Source of the DNA: CATQGW01 sp965242565
GTDB taxonomy: Bacteria > Chloroflexota > Dehalococcoidia > Bin125
Assembly (NCBI GenBank): GCA_965242565.1
Contig: OZ251457.1
Location: 930,001 to 994,000, forward strand
Length of the DNA: 64,000 nucleotides
Reading direction: 5' to 3'
Each line of letters begins with the position of its first letter. Positions within the stretch are counted from its first letter, which is position 1. The notes under the pieces were generated by a model. That model had not been told where the DNA came from, did not search any database, and was given only the letters and a program-made list of their open reading frames with translations. Below, one piece after another: positions 34,452 through 42,630 of this stretch. Position numbers and translations under genes: made by a program.

Positions 34452-36932
34452 CTATTGCAGCGCCCCGGCCGCGACCGCCGCGGCGATCGCCTCCTCATCG
34501 GCGTTGAGGATCTCACTCAACACCTGGTGCGTGTCCTCGCCCAGCGCGGGCGCGGCCTTGCGCAGGCTGCCGCAGTCGCTCGAAAAGCGCGTCACCAGCC
34601 CGTCATAGGGCGTCGGCCCCATCACGCTGTGCTCCAGCGTCACGAAGAAGCCCCGATGCTCCAGCTGCGGATCCACGTATAGATCCGACGGACGCTCAAC
34701 CAGCGCGACAGGCACGCCCGCAGCGGCGAGCTGATCGACGACCTCCTTGTGACTGCGCGCCGCGCACCACGCGGCGATCTCCTGTTCGATCGCCTGCTTG
34801 GCAGCGATCCGCGCCTCCAGCGCGTCGTACTCCGCGCCCGACCACTGCTCGAGCTCCAGCGCGTCCCGCAGCGCGCGCCACTGCTCCCCCGTCTCCGTCG
34901 CGATCGCCACGTAGCGCTCGACGCCCTGCACTGCGAAAACGCCGTGCGGAGCGGCGTAGATCGAGTCGAGGCCCGGCGCGTGCGCAACCTTGCCGTTCTC
35001 GAAATAGTCGAGCAGCAGCGGCGCGGAGAAATGCATCGCCGCCTCCGTCTGCGCCAGATCGATGTGTTGGCCGTACCCGGTCAGGTCGCGGTAGCGGATC
35101 GCCGCCGCCATCACGCCCGAGCCGTAGCGCGGGTTGATGAAGTCCGTATACGCCCCCCAGGTGCCCGCGGGCGCGCGATCCGGCCAGCCCGTAATCCGGT
35201 GCAGCCCCGACAGGCACGCGCCCTGCAACCCGAAGCCCGCGTAGCTGCACTCCGGGCCCCACTGCCCGCGCAGGCAGGTGCTGAGCATGATCAGCTCGGG
35301 GCGCTCTTTGCTCAGCGTCGCGTAGTCCAGCCCCCAGCGCGCCAGCGTGCCCGGCGTGAACGACTCCACCACCACATCCGCCCACTCCACCAGTTCTTTG
35401 GCGAACGCCAGACCCTCGGGCGTGTTCAGCTGCAGCGCCAGCCCCAGCTTCGAGGCGTTGAAGTTGGCCATAAACTGCGCGTGGTCGAGCCCCGGCACGT
35501 TGTCCTTGAACGGCGGTGCGAGCCGCAGCACATCGGGGCGCGTGGCCGACTCCACATGCACCACCGTCGCGCCGTGGTCCGCCAGCGACTTGCTGATCAG
35601 CGGTCCCACGCCGACCCAGGCGAAGTCCGCGACTTTGAGTCCGGAGTACGCGCCGTCTGAGCGCGGGCCGTCGCGTCGCGCCCACGGCGTCACGGTGAGC
35701 GGCGGCGCGGCGCGGTCCAGCTCGGCCAGCAACGCCTGATCCTGTCCCAGCGCGGGCGCGCCGCGCTCCAGCCGCAGCGGCGTCTCCGACAGCTTGGCGA
35801 ACGCGCCGGGGTAGCGATGCCCCTCAACCTCGATCCAGTAGTCGCGCGCCTCAAGGTGCTTGTCGTTGGCGATGTCCTCTACCGTGTAGAGCGGCGCGAG
35901 CATGAAGCCGTCCGACACCGCCCGCGCGTACAGCTCGGCCATCGTGCGACCGGCGATGAACTCGTGAATCACCGTGTTCGCCAGCCCGATCTGCCGCATC
36001 GCCTCCGGCAAGTCCTCCATCGCGAGCGCGCCGAGCTTGGCCGACCACTCGTCCACATCGATGTCCGCCAGATCGCCCGCCAACTCGCCCGACAGCTCGC
36101 CCTCCTCCGCGATCCAGCGGAGAAACGCCGTCGTGTGCCGCAACCCCAGCCCGCCCGGCGCGGCGGAGAACGTCGCGTAGCCGTCCTGGCACGGGTGAAT
36201 CGGGAACTGCAAGGCGTTGACCGCCCCGGCGCGGTAGGCGCTGGTGCCGGGCGGATCGTCGCCCGTGTTCGGCGGGAAACCCGTCGCATGCATCAGCGTC
36301 CAGACCACCGCCGCCTGCTGCGATACATCCAGGTGCTGCCCCAGCCCCGAGCGCTCGCGCTCCCGCAGCGCAATCGCCGTATCCGCCGCCGCCTGCACGC
36401 CCGCGTGAATCGCCGCCTGCGGAAAGCCGACCGGCAGGGGCGGGCGATCACCGTCGCCCTGCAGCCCGACCAGCCCGCCCGCCGCCTCGATAGTCAGATC
36501 CGTCGCCGGGCGACCGGCCCACGGGCCGTCCGAACCCCACGGCGTGACGGAGACGTAGATCAGCGCCGGGTAACGATCCTTGAGCTCGTCGTAGCCCAGC
36601 CCCAGCGCGGACATCTCGCCGGGGTCGGCGGTCTCGATCAGCACATCGGCCGTCGCCAGCAGCGCGTGCAGGTCCGCGCGGCCCGCTTCCTCGGCGATGT
36701 CGAGCACCACGCTGCGCTTGCCGAAACCCATCGCCGCCCAATACAGCGAGCGGTCGGGCTCCGCTTCGGAGAACGGCGGCAGCCGACGGCTGGCGACGCC
36801 GCCCGGCGGCTCCACCTTGATCACCTCCGCGCCCATATCGGCCAGCACGCGCCCCGCCATCTCGGCGCGCGGACCGGCCAGGTCCAGAACGCGGATCCCC
36901 TGCAGCAGCGTCTCGCTTTCGGAGCTGGTCAT
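34452..36932 (-). CDS. Tandem-domain CaiB/BaiF family CoA-transferase
   Basis: 826-residue fusion of two family III CoA-transferase domains. Domain 1 begins near residue 10 with LLQGIRVLDLAGPRAEMAGR and has 'GKRSVVLDI'. Domain 2 begins near residue 420 with GLKVADFAWVGVGPLISKSL. It holds 'VVVESFTPGTLARWGLDYATL', the segment next to the catalytic Asp in family members, and TGYGQHIDLAQTEAAMHF. Domain 1 has 'VLIETADPGEMSALGLGYDEL' at the same place and is less conserved there, so domain 2 may carry the catalytic site. The ATG at 36932 has GGAGG 7 nt upstream. It sits 74 nt before the thiolase gene in the same direction, suggesting CoA activation feeding the thiolase/DUF35 pair. Confidence 0.93.
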   Translation of the reverse strand: MTSSESETLLQGIRVLDLAGPRAEMAGRVLADMGAEVIKVEPPGGVASRRLPPFSEAEPDRSLYWAAMGFGKRSVVLDIAEEAGRADLHALLATADVLIETADPGEMSALGLGYDELKDRYPALIYVSVTPWGSDGPWAGRPATDLTIEAAGGLVGLQGDGDRPPLPVGFPQAAIHAGVQAAADTAIALRERERSGLGQHLDVSQQAAVVWTLMHATGFPPNTGDDPPGTSAYRAGAVNALQFPIHPCQDGYATFSAAPGGLGLRHTTAFLRWIAEEGELSGELAGDLADIDVDEWSAKLGALAMEDLPEAMRQIGLANTVIHEFIAGRTMAELYARAVSDGFMLAPLYTVEDIANDKHLEARDYWIEVEGHRYPGAFAKLSETPLRLERGAPALGQDQALLAELDRAAPPLTVTPWARRDGPRSDGAYSGLKVADFAWVGVGPLISKSLADHGATVVHVESATRPDVLRLAPPFKDNVPGLDHAQFMANFNASKLGLALQLNTPEGLAFAKELVEWADVVVESFTPGTLARWGLDYATLSKERPELIMLSTCLRGQWGPECSYAGFGLQGACLSGLHRITGWPDRAPAGTWGAYTDFINPRYGSGVMAAAIRYRDLTGYGQHIDLAQTEAAMHFSAPLLLDYFENGKVAHAPGLDSIYAAPHGVFAVQGVERYVAIATETGEQWRALRDALELEQWSGAEYDALEARIAAKQAIEQEIAAWCAARSHKEVVDQLAAAGVPVALVERPSDLYVDPQLEHRGFFVTLEHSVMGPTPYDGLVTRFSSDCGSLRKAAPALGEDTHQVLSEILNADEEAIAAAVAAGALQ

Positions 36933-37039
36933 CCGAATGCCTCCCGAAATCGCGCCGCCGAACGCGCCGCGACGGTCCTCTGCGAAAGATAGCGAAGCCT
37001 GCCGCATATGAGCGCGTCGGGCGGGCGTCGGGCTGCGCC

Positions 37040-37267
37040 TCAGGTGACGAGGAACATCCGAATCATCACCGAGAGCACCGCGAACGCCAGCAGCGCCCCC
37101 AGCACCCACCAGAGCAGATTGGGCGCGTCCTCGCGCGGCTCGTCTTCCACGTGATCGCGGTCCACCCAGTGCGCGTGGCGCTCCGGCGGGCGGAAGCGGC
37201 GGCGCGGTCGTTCGGCGCGCTGCTCCGACGCGGGCGGCGGCGGCCAGTGGTCGATCGGATCCGACAT
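37040..37267 (-). CDS. Small C-tail membrane protein, unknown
   Basis: 75 residues. A proline- and arginine-rich cytoplasmic start precedes an acidic stretch (DRDHVEDEPREDAP) and one C-terminal membrane helix (LLWWVLGALLAFAVLSVMI). There is no known family. The clean charge pattern and helix make it a plausible gene. It is divergent from the phosphotransacetylase-N-like gene. Confidence 0.55.
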   Translation of the reverse strand: MSDPIDHWPPPPASEQRAERPRRRFRPPERHAHWVDRDHVEDEPREDAPNLLWWVLGALLAFAVLSVMIRMFLVT

Positions 37268-37343
37268 GCCGCGCAGTCTAGAGCGTGCGCATCACGAATG
37301 CGCGGGCTAGCCTGCGCAGAGAACGGAAGCGAGAGGACCCCGC

Positions 37344-38228
37344 GTGACTCGAACCTTCGTCACTTCCACATTGCCCGGCGACGGCAAATCGGTCGTCGCC
37401 GCCGGCCTGGCCGCCGCGCTGCGCGCAAGCGGCGCAACCGTGCGCCTGGCCCGCGCCGACGACGGCGACAGCGCCGCCCGCGACGCCGCCCAGTTCGCGC
37501 GTCTCAACGGCGTCCGCTCCGCCGGCGCTGCCGCAGCCCTGGCCGAACTCCCCGACGACACCGACGCGCTGCTGATCGAAGCCGATCCGGCGACTACCAC
37601 CGCGGCCCGCGCCGACGGCGATCGCGTCTTCTTGGTCGTCCGCGCCGGTGAAGCCGACGACGACACCCTGCGCCGCACGATCGCCGATCTGCAACCCGAC
37701 GGCGTGATCATCAACGCCGTGCCCGAACACGGCGAGGCGGCCACCCGCGCCCGCGTCGAAGCGGCCGGCGGCCGCGCGCTGGCCACACTTCCGCAGGATC
37801 GCCACCTCGCCGCTCCCACCGTGCGCAGCATCGCCGCCGCCATCGACGGCGAGCTGAGCGGCGACGACGAACTCTTCGACGAAGCCTCCCGCGACTTCGT
37901 CGTCGGTCCCGTCAGCGCCCACGAGGGCATGGACTACTTCCGCAAGTACCCCGACAAAACCGTCGTCTCCCGCCACGACCGCGTCGACATCGCGCTGGGC
38001 GCGCTCGACTACGAGCCGCTCTGCCTGGTGCTCGCCGGCGGCGCGCCGACGCTGCCCTACGTCGCCCAGCGCGCCGAGCGTGAGTCCTTCGCGCTGATCG
38101 TCACTGCGTTGACCACGCCCGAAGTCGTCAACGCCGTCGGACCGCTCTACGGCGCCGACCAGTTCATCGGCGCCCGCAAGCTGCAAACTGCGGTTGACCT
38201 GGTGGCGGCGGCCGGCATCGCGCTCTGA
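37344..38228 (+). CDS. AAA/DRTGG-domain protein related to phosphotransacetylase N-terminus
   Basis: 294 residues. The N-terminal half is a P-loop domain of the dethiobiotin-synthetase/cobyrinate-synthase type with the Walker A-like TLPGDGKSVVAAGLA. This is the fold found at the N-terminus of long phosphate acetyltransferases. The C-terminal half, from about residue 185, matches a DRTGG domain: DFVVGPVSAHEGMDYF, then RHDRVDIALGAL and ALIVTALTTPEVVNAV. The catalytic transacetylase domain is absent, so this is a free-standing regulatory or nucleotide-sensing version. In Chloroflexota and Actinobacteria such proteins occur alone. Its role is not established. The ATG at 37344 has AGAGGA upstream. 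Confidence 0.8.
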   Translation: MTRTFVTSTLPGDGKSVVAAGLAAALRASGATVRLARADDGDSAARDAAQFARLNGVRSAGAAAALAELPDDTDALLIEADPATTTAARADGDRVFLVVRAGEADDDTLRRTIADLQPDGVIINAVPEHGEAATRARVEAAGGRALATLPQDRHLAAPTVRSIAAAIDGELSGDDELFDEASRDFVVGPVSAHEGMDYFRKYPDKTVVSRHDRVDIALGALDYEPLCLVLAGGAPTLPYVAQRAERESFALIVTALTTPEVVNAVGPLYGADQFIGARKLQTAVDLVAAAGIAL

Positions 38229-38285
38229 CCAACGCCTCTGACTCAGCCGCCTAGACTGGTCCCGAACGATTCGGAGACCGGCACA

Positions 38286-38933
38286 ATGGTTCAGGCACCA
38301 GTCAAACCCGCGCCCGCACCGCTCAGCGCCGACCTCGTGGGCGCGCCGCCACTCACGCTGCGGCTGCCTCCACAATGGGCGGTGGACGATGAGCATCTGG
38401 TTGAGTTGAGTCTGCTCAACGAGATGCTCTGGATCGAGCGCACCGCGGAAGGGGCGCTTCGAATCAACTTCCCCAGTGGATTCCTCGTCTCCGAATACGA
38501 ACTGACTATCGGTGGGCAGATCACGGTATGGAGATTCGACAAACTCAGCGGGCACGCCACCGGCCCGTCCGGCGGCTACAGCCTGCCTGACGGCTCGATG
38601 CTGATCCCGGATGCGGCGTGGATTTCGGACGAACGGGTAGAGGGAATCAAGATCGGCCCGGACAGTCCAATGCCGGCTGCGCCGGAATTCGTGTTGGAAG
38701 TGCTCTCCCCCTCACACGAGTTGCGCGATCAGCAGGACAAGATGCAGCAGTGGATGGCCAACGGCGTCCGCCTCGGCTGGCTCGTCGACCCGTTCGAGGC
38801 GCAGGTCTGGATCTACCGCGAGGGCGAGGCTGAGCCGCAGTTCCTGGAGCGCCCCGCCGCGCTCTCCGGCGAAGACGTGATGGTCGGCCTGACCGTCGAT
38901 CTCACGCGCGTCTGGCCGGCGGACAGCGACTAA
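38286..38933 (+). CDS. Uma2-family endonuclease, copy 1
   Basis: 215-residue protein of the Uma2 (DUF820) family, a PD-(D/E)xK nuclease fold of unclear role that is abundant in Cyanobacteria, Chloroflexota and Deinococcota. Core motifs are LPDGSMLIPDAAWIS (first catalytic Asp), PEFVLEVLSPS (the Glu strand) and the LRDQQDKMQQWMANGVRLGWLVDP helix with the catalytic Lys region. It ends with VWIYRE. It starts 57 nt after the DRTGG gene, with GGAG upstream, and is first of three tandem paralogues. Copies 1 and 2 end almost identically (ALSGEDVMVGLTVDLTRVWP). Confidence 0.93.
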   Translation: MVQAPVKPAPAPLSADLVGAPPLTLRLPPQWAVDDEHLVELSLLNEMLWIERTAEGALRINFPSGFLVSEYELTIGGQITVWRFDKLSGHATGPSGGYSLPDGSMLIPDAAWISDERVEGIKIGPDSPMPAAPEFVLEVLSPSHELRDQQDKMQQWMANGVRLGWLVDPFEAQVWIYREGEAEPQFLERPAALSGEDVMVGLTVDLTRVWPADSD

Positions 38934-38947
38934 AGCGGAGGCCGCAC

Positions 38948-39610
38948 ATGGCGCACGCCCCAGCCAAACCGATGCCCGCGCCGCCGAGCGCTCCCTCGCC
39001 ACCGTCGGCCGCCGACGAGCAGCCGCCGCTCACCCTGCGGCTGCCCGAACAGTGGACCCTCACCGACGAATGCATGGTCACCCTCGGCGAAAGCAATGAA
39101 TCGCTCGGCTTCGAGCGCACTGCGGAAGGAGCGCTGACCATCAACTTCCCACCGGGCAACCTCAACAGCGAGCGCGGCGGCATCATCTACGCCCAAATCC
39201 TGAACTGGGGACTCGCAGCCGACGTAGGCCGCGCCACACCCGCCGACGGCGGCGCCCACCTGCCCGACGGCTCGCTGCTCGTCCCCGACGCCATGTGGAT
39301 CTCAGACGAGCGCTTGGCGGAAATCGACGCCAACGACGAGGGCGTCTGGTCCGTCGTCCCCGATTTCGTGCTCGAGGTCCGCTCCCGCTCGCAGGACATC
39401 AAAGACCAGCAGAACAAGATGCAGCAGTGGATGGCCAACGGTGTACGGCTGGGTTGGCTGATCGATCCGTTCGAGGCGCAGGTTTGGATCTACCGCGCAG
39501 GACAGGATGAGCCGCAACTGCTGGAGCGCCCCGCCGCACTATCGGGAGAGGATGTGATGGTCGGCCTGACTGTCGATCTGACGCGCGTCTGGCCGGCGGA
39601 CAGCGACTAG
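38948..39610 (+). CDS. Uma2-family endonuclease, copy 2
   Basis: 220-residue paralogue of the gene 14 nt upstream. It has the same nuclease core: LPDGSLLVPDAMWIS, PDFVLEVRSRS and the IKDQQNKMQQWMANGVRLGW helix. The N-terminal half differs much more than the C-terminal half, as expected if recognition evolves faster than the catalytic core, or if the 3' halves are kept alike by gene conversion. The ATG is preceded by GCGGAGG, the same leader as copy 3. It probably forms one transcript with its neighbours. Confidence 0.93.
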   Translation: MAHAPAKPMPAPPSAPSPPSAADEQPPLTLRLPEQWTLTDECMVTLGESNESLGFERTAEGALTINFPPGNLNSERGGIIYAQILNWGLAADVGRATPADGGAHLPDGSLLVPDAMWISDERLAEIDANDEGVWSVVPDFVLEVRSRSQDIKDQQNKMQQWMANGVRLGWLIDPFEAQVWIYRAGQDEPQLLERPAALSGEDVMVGLTVDLTRVWPADSD

Positions 39611-39623
39611 AGCGGAGGCGCAG

Positions 39624-40286
39624 ATGGCGCACGCCCCCACCAAACCGCCCCCTGCGGCGCACATCGCGGCTGCGGTTTCACCCAAAAGCGTTGAGCAGTC
39701 GCCGCTCACCCTGCGGCTGCCCCCGCAATGGGCGCTGACCGACGAGTACGTGATCCTCCTCGGCGAGATCAACGAATCACTCGGCTTCGGGCGCACCAGG
39801 GAAGGAGCGTTGAACATCAGCTTCCCATCGGGAATCGAAGCATCGGGGCACGAGTTCGAGCTCAGCGGCGAACTCGCTCTTTGGTGGCGCACCCATCGCC
39901 GCGGGCTTGCCAGAGGCGCGACCGCCGGACACAGCCTGCCCGACGGCTCACTGCTCGTGCCCGACGCCTCGTGGACATCCGAGGAACGCCTGGCGGGTCT
40001 CGATCTCCAACCCAGCAAGCCGATCCCCGCAGCGCCCGACTTCGTCGTCGAAGTCCGTTCCCGCTCGCAACGCCTCGAAGAGCAACAGGACAAAATGCAG
40101 CAGTGGATGGCCAACGGCGTCCGCCTCGGCTGGCTGCTCGACCCAATCGACAGCCAAGCCTGGATCTACCGCGTCGGCCTAGAGGAACCGCAGACGCTCG
40201 AGCGCCCCAACAGCCTGTCCGGCGAGGACGTAGCCGAGGGCCTGACGATGGACCTGTCCTGGCTCTGGACGTCGGCGAGCGACTAA
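39624..40286 (+). CDS. Uma2-family endonuclease, copy 3
   Basis: 220-residue third paralogue, 13 nt after copy 2. Core motifs are present: LPDGSLLVPDASWTS, PDFVVEVRSRSQ, QQDKMQQWMANGVRLGWLLDP and AWIYR. Its C-terminus (ERPNSLSGEDVAEGLTMDLS) is the most divergent of the three, indicating an older split. Its stop overlaps the convergent O-methyltransferase gene by 4 nt. Confidence 0.93.
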   Translation: MAHAPTKPPPAAHIAAAVSPKSVEQSPLTLRLPPQWALTDEYVILLGEINESLGFGRTREGALNISFPSGIEASGHEFELSGELALWWRTHRRGLARGATAGHSLPDGSLLVPDASWTSEERLAGLDLQPSKPIPAAPDFVVEVRSRSQRLEEQQDKMQQWMANGVRLGWLLDPIDSQAWIYRVGLEEPQTLERPNSLSGEDVAEGLTMDLSWLWTSASD

Positions 40287-40945
40287 GCGAGCTTCCGCGC
40301 CAGCGTCACCCCGTCGCCGACTGTCAGCAGCGCAACATCCACGCGCGGATCGCGCGCCACCGTTTCGTTGAACTCCCGAATCGCCCGCGTATCCGCGTCA
40401 TCCCGCTCCGGATCCGCAACCGCGCCGCCCCACAGCGTGTTGTCGACCGCGATCAACCCATCCGGACGAACCAACTCCAGCACCGCCTCAAAGTACGATG
40501 GCAGCGGCTCTTTATCTGCGTCGATGAACGCGAAATCGAATAGCGGCGCGCCCGAGCGGCGCAGCTCGCTCAACGTGTCCAGCGCCGGCGCGAGGCGCAG
40601 GTCGATCTTGTGCGCCACGCCCGCTTCAGCCCAGAATTTACGGGCGATCGCGGTCCACTCCTCGCTCACGTCGCAGCAGATCATGCGGCCGTCGTCGGGC
40701 AGCGCGCGGGCCACGGCCAGTGAGGACGCGCCGGTGAACGTGCCGATCTCCAGGCAGCGCCGCGCCCCGATCAGCCGCACCAGCCAGCCCAGCAGCCGCG
40801 CCTGATCGGGGCCGATCTCCATCCCGGCCCAGTCCAGCGCTGCGGTTTCAGCGCGCAGCCGCCGCCAGATCTCGTCTTCGCGCGCGTAGGTCTGCTCGAT
40901 GTATTCGGCCAGCGCAGCGCCGACGCGAATCGTCCGACTTGCCAT
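40283..40945 (-). CDS. Class I SAM-dependent O-methyltransferase
   Basis: 220-residue enzyme of the caffeoyl-CoA/catechol O-methyltransferase family (PF01596). Motif I is RCLEIGTFTGASSLAVARALP. A helical arm precedes it (IGPDQARLLGWLVRLIGA). FDFAFIDADKEPLPSYFEAVLELVRPDGLIAVDNTLWGG contains the metal-binding Asp and the DNTLWGG motif. It methylates hydroxyls of catechol-like or other small molecules; the substrate is unknown. Convergent with Uma2 copy 3. Confidence 0.93.
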   Translation of the reverse strand: MASRTIRVGAALAEYIEQTYAREDEIWRRLRAETAALDWAGMEIGPDQARLLGWLVRLIGARRCLEIGTFTGASSLAVARALPDDGRMICCDVSEEWTAIARKFWAEAGVAHKIDLRLAPALDTLSELRRSGAPLFDFAFIDADKEPLPSYFEAVLELVRPDGLIAVDNTLWGGAVADPERDDADTRAIREFNETVARDPRVDVALLTVGDGVTLARKLA

Positions 40946-40985
40946 TTCCTCGCCCCCGGTCTCGCTCCCGGTCTCGCTCCAGGTC

Positions 40986-41014
40986 TTGCGCCAGAACGCG
41001 CGCGCCCTATGCTA
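40986..41014 (+). promoter_or_regulatory. Possible sigma-70-type promoter for the HU gene
   Basis: TTGCGC (40986-40991) and TATGCT (41009-41014) are spaced by 17 nt, close to the consensus layout. They lie upstream of the LexA-like palindrome and the HU start. The upstream sequence holds a short 12-bp triplication of GGTCTCGCTCCC (about 40958-40993). Confidence 0.4.
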
Positions 41015-41030
41015 AACGCTGCCAAACGTA

Positions 41031-41046
41031 GGGAACGAGCGTTCCC
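41031..41046. promoter_or_regulatory. LexA-like palindromic operator
   Basis: GGGAACG and CGTTCCC form a perfect 7-bp inverted repeat with a 2-nt centre. The core GAAC-N4-GTTC equals the Gram-positive/actinobacterial LexA (SOS) box. It lies 20 nt before the HU start and just downstream of a possible promoter, a position suited to repression. Confidence 0.45.
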
Positions 41047-41066
41047 GCGCGCGAAGGGGTACCGAA

Positions 41067-41411
41067 ATGGCCGATATTCCGAAGGCTGAGAAGCCGCGAA
41101 CCAAGGCGCAGATGATCAAGGACATCGCGGCTGTCAGCGAAGTGCCCGCCAAAGATGTCGCCAGGGTCATGGACGCGCTGGGCGAAATCGTCCTCCACGA
41201 CCTCGCGCCGAGTCGCGGCCGCAGCAAGCGCGCCGGCGCGGTGACCGTCGCCGGACTGGTCAAGATCGACATCGCCGAGCAGAAGGCTCGCTCCAAGCGG
41301 ATGGGCCGCAACCCCGCCACCGGCGAAGAGATCGAAATCGCCGCGCGGCCGGCCAAAAAGCGCGGCAAGGTCCGCGTCCGCGCGCTCAAGACGCTCCGCG
41401 ACATTCTCTAG
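41067..41411 (+). CDS. HU-family DNA-binding protein
   Basis: 114-residue histone-like protein. It has the helical dimerisation start (TKAQMIKDIAAVSEVPAKDVARVMDAL), a beta-saddle with VTVAGLVKIDIAEQKARS, and the signature GRNPATGEEIEI that forms the DNA-grasping arm. It is longer than classical HU (about 90 residues) because of a basic N-terminal extension and a loop insert (RGRSKRAG). Similar HU-like proteins are found in mycobacterial and Chloroflexota genomes. The upstream region contains a GAAC-N4-GTTC palindrome, so DNA-damage control is possible. Confidence 0.9.
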   Translation: MADIPKAEKPRTKAQMIKDIAAVSEVPAKDVARVMDALGEIVLHDLAPSRGRSKRAGAVTVAGLVKIDIAEQKARSKRMGRNPATGEEIEIAARPAKKRGKVRVRALKTLRDIL

Positions 41412-41432
41412 GCGCCCGCCCGCCTTCGCGCC

Positions 41433-42614
41433 GTGCCGCCGCTGCCGCCCGCCAACGACGCGGGGCGAGATCTGATCGCGCGCATCGGCGATGCGTTGCC
41501 GCGCATCGCCGAACGCGCGCGCATCCACGACCGCGACGCCTCGTTCCCCTTCGACTCGCTGAACGACCTGCGCGACGCCGGCTGGCTGCGTGCGCCCGTG
41601 CCCCGTGAGTACGGTGGCGACGAGTGCGCGTTGGCCGATCTGGTCGCAGCCCAGACCACGCTCGCCAAAGCGGATATGTCACTGGCGTTCGCCGTCGGGA
41701 TGCACTTGATGAGCGTCGGCGCGGAGCGCGCCAACCGCGTCTGGCCGGAGCAACTGCGCGAGCGCATCTTCCGCTCCGTCGTTGAGGACGGCGCGCTCTG
41801 CAATCAGGTCGCCTCGGAGCCCGACCTCGGATCGCCGCAGGGCGGCGGGCGTCCGCAAACCGTGCTCACGCCCGACGGCCCGGGCCGCTGGCGGCTCAAC
41901 GGACACAAGACCTTCACCACGCTCGCCCCGGCCTTGATCTGGTTCCTGACCTACGCCGCCGTTGAAGACGGCAGCGGACAGCTCGCGCGCATCGCCGTAC
42001 ACCGTGACTCGCCCGGTCTGCGCATCGAGGAAACCTGGGATGTGGTTGGCCTGCGCTCAACCGGCTCGCACGATGTCTGGTACGAAAACGTCGCGGTGAG
42101 CGACGACGACATCCTGATTCGCCAGGAGCCGTCGCGCGCCGGGCAGCGGCACGGCGATTTCGCCTGGTTCGCGCTGCTCGTCTCCGCCGCCTCGCTCGGC
42201 GTCGCCGAAGCCGCGCGTGATTATACCGTCGAGTTCTGCCGCACCCGCCAGCCGGCCGGCGCGCCCGCGCCGATCGCCTCAATTCCCACGGTCCGCGCCA
42301 ATGTGGGCGAGATCGACCTGCGCCTAATCGCCGCCCGCGCCCTGCTGCACGAAACCGCCGCGGCCTGGGACGCCGCAGCCGACGCCCGCGCGCCGCTCGG
42401 TCCGCGCGTCGCCGCGACCAAGCTGCACCTCTGCGATACCGCCGTGGATGTCGTCGATCGCTGCATGCGCCTCGGCGGCGGCATCTCGCTGCACCGCAGC
42501 GAACCGCTCGAGCGTTACTACCGCGAAGTGCGCGGTCCGCTTTACAACCCGCCGATCACACCGCGCGGCCTCGAACTGATCGCCGCCGCCGCATTGGATG
42601 ATCCGCCCGCCTGA
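41433..42614 (+). CDS. Acyl-CoA dehydrogenase-family protein
   Basis: 393-residue flavoprotein of the acyl-CoA dehydrogenase superfamily. The N-terminal helical domain has LNDLRDAGWLRAPVPREYGG. The middle barrel has CNQVASEPDLGSP, RLNGHKTFTTLAP and LRSTGSHDVWYENV. The C-terminal helical domain has LRLIAARALLHETAAAWD and CMRLGGGISLHRSEPLERYYREVRG. The usual catalytic Glu of straight-chain dehydrogenases is not evident, and the layout resembles the DszC/nitroalkane-oxidase-like branch. It may therefore be a flavin monooxygenase or oxidase. It begins with GTG, 21 nt after the HU gene. Confidence 0.85.
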   Translation: MPPLPPANDAGRDLIARIGDALPRIAERARIHDRDASFPFDSLNDLRDAGWLRAPVPREYGGDECALADLVAAQTTLAKADMSLAFAVGMHLMSVGAERANRVWPEQLRERIFRSVVEDGALCNQVASEPDLGSPQGGGRPQTVLTPDGPGRWRLNGHKTFTTLAPALIWFLTYAAVEDGSGQLARIAVHRDSPGLRIEETWDVVGLRSTGSHDVWYENVAVSDDDILIRQEPSRAGQRHGDFAWFALLVSAASLGVAEAARDYTVEFCRTRQPAGAPAPIASIPTVRANVGEIDLRLIAARALLHETAAAWDAAADARAPLGPRVAATKLHLCDTAVDVVDRCMRLGGGISLHRSEPLERYYREVRGPLYNPPITPRGLELIAAAALDDPPA

Positions 42615-42630
42615 CGACTTGCCTGACCGC

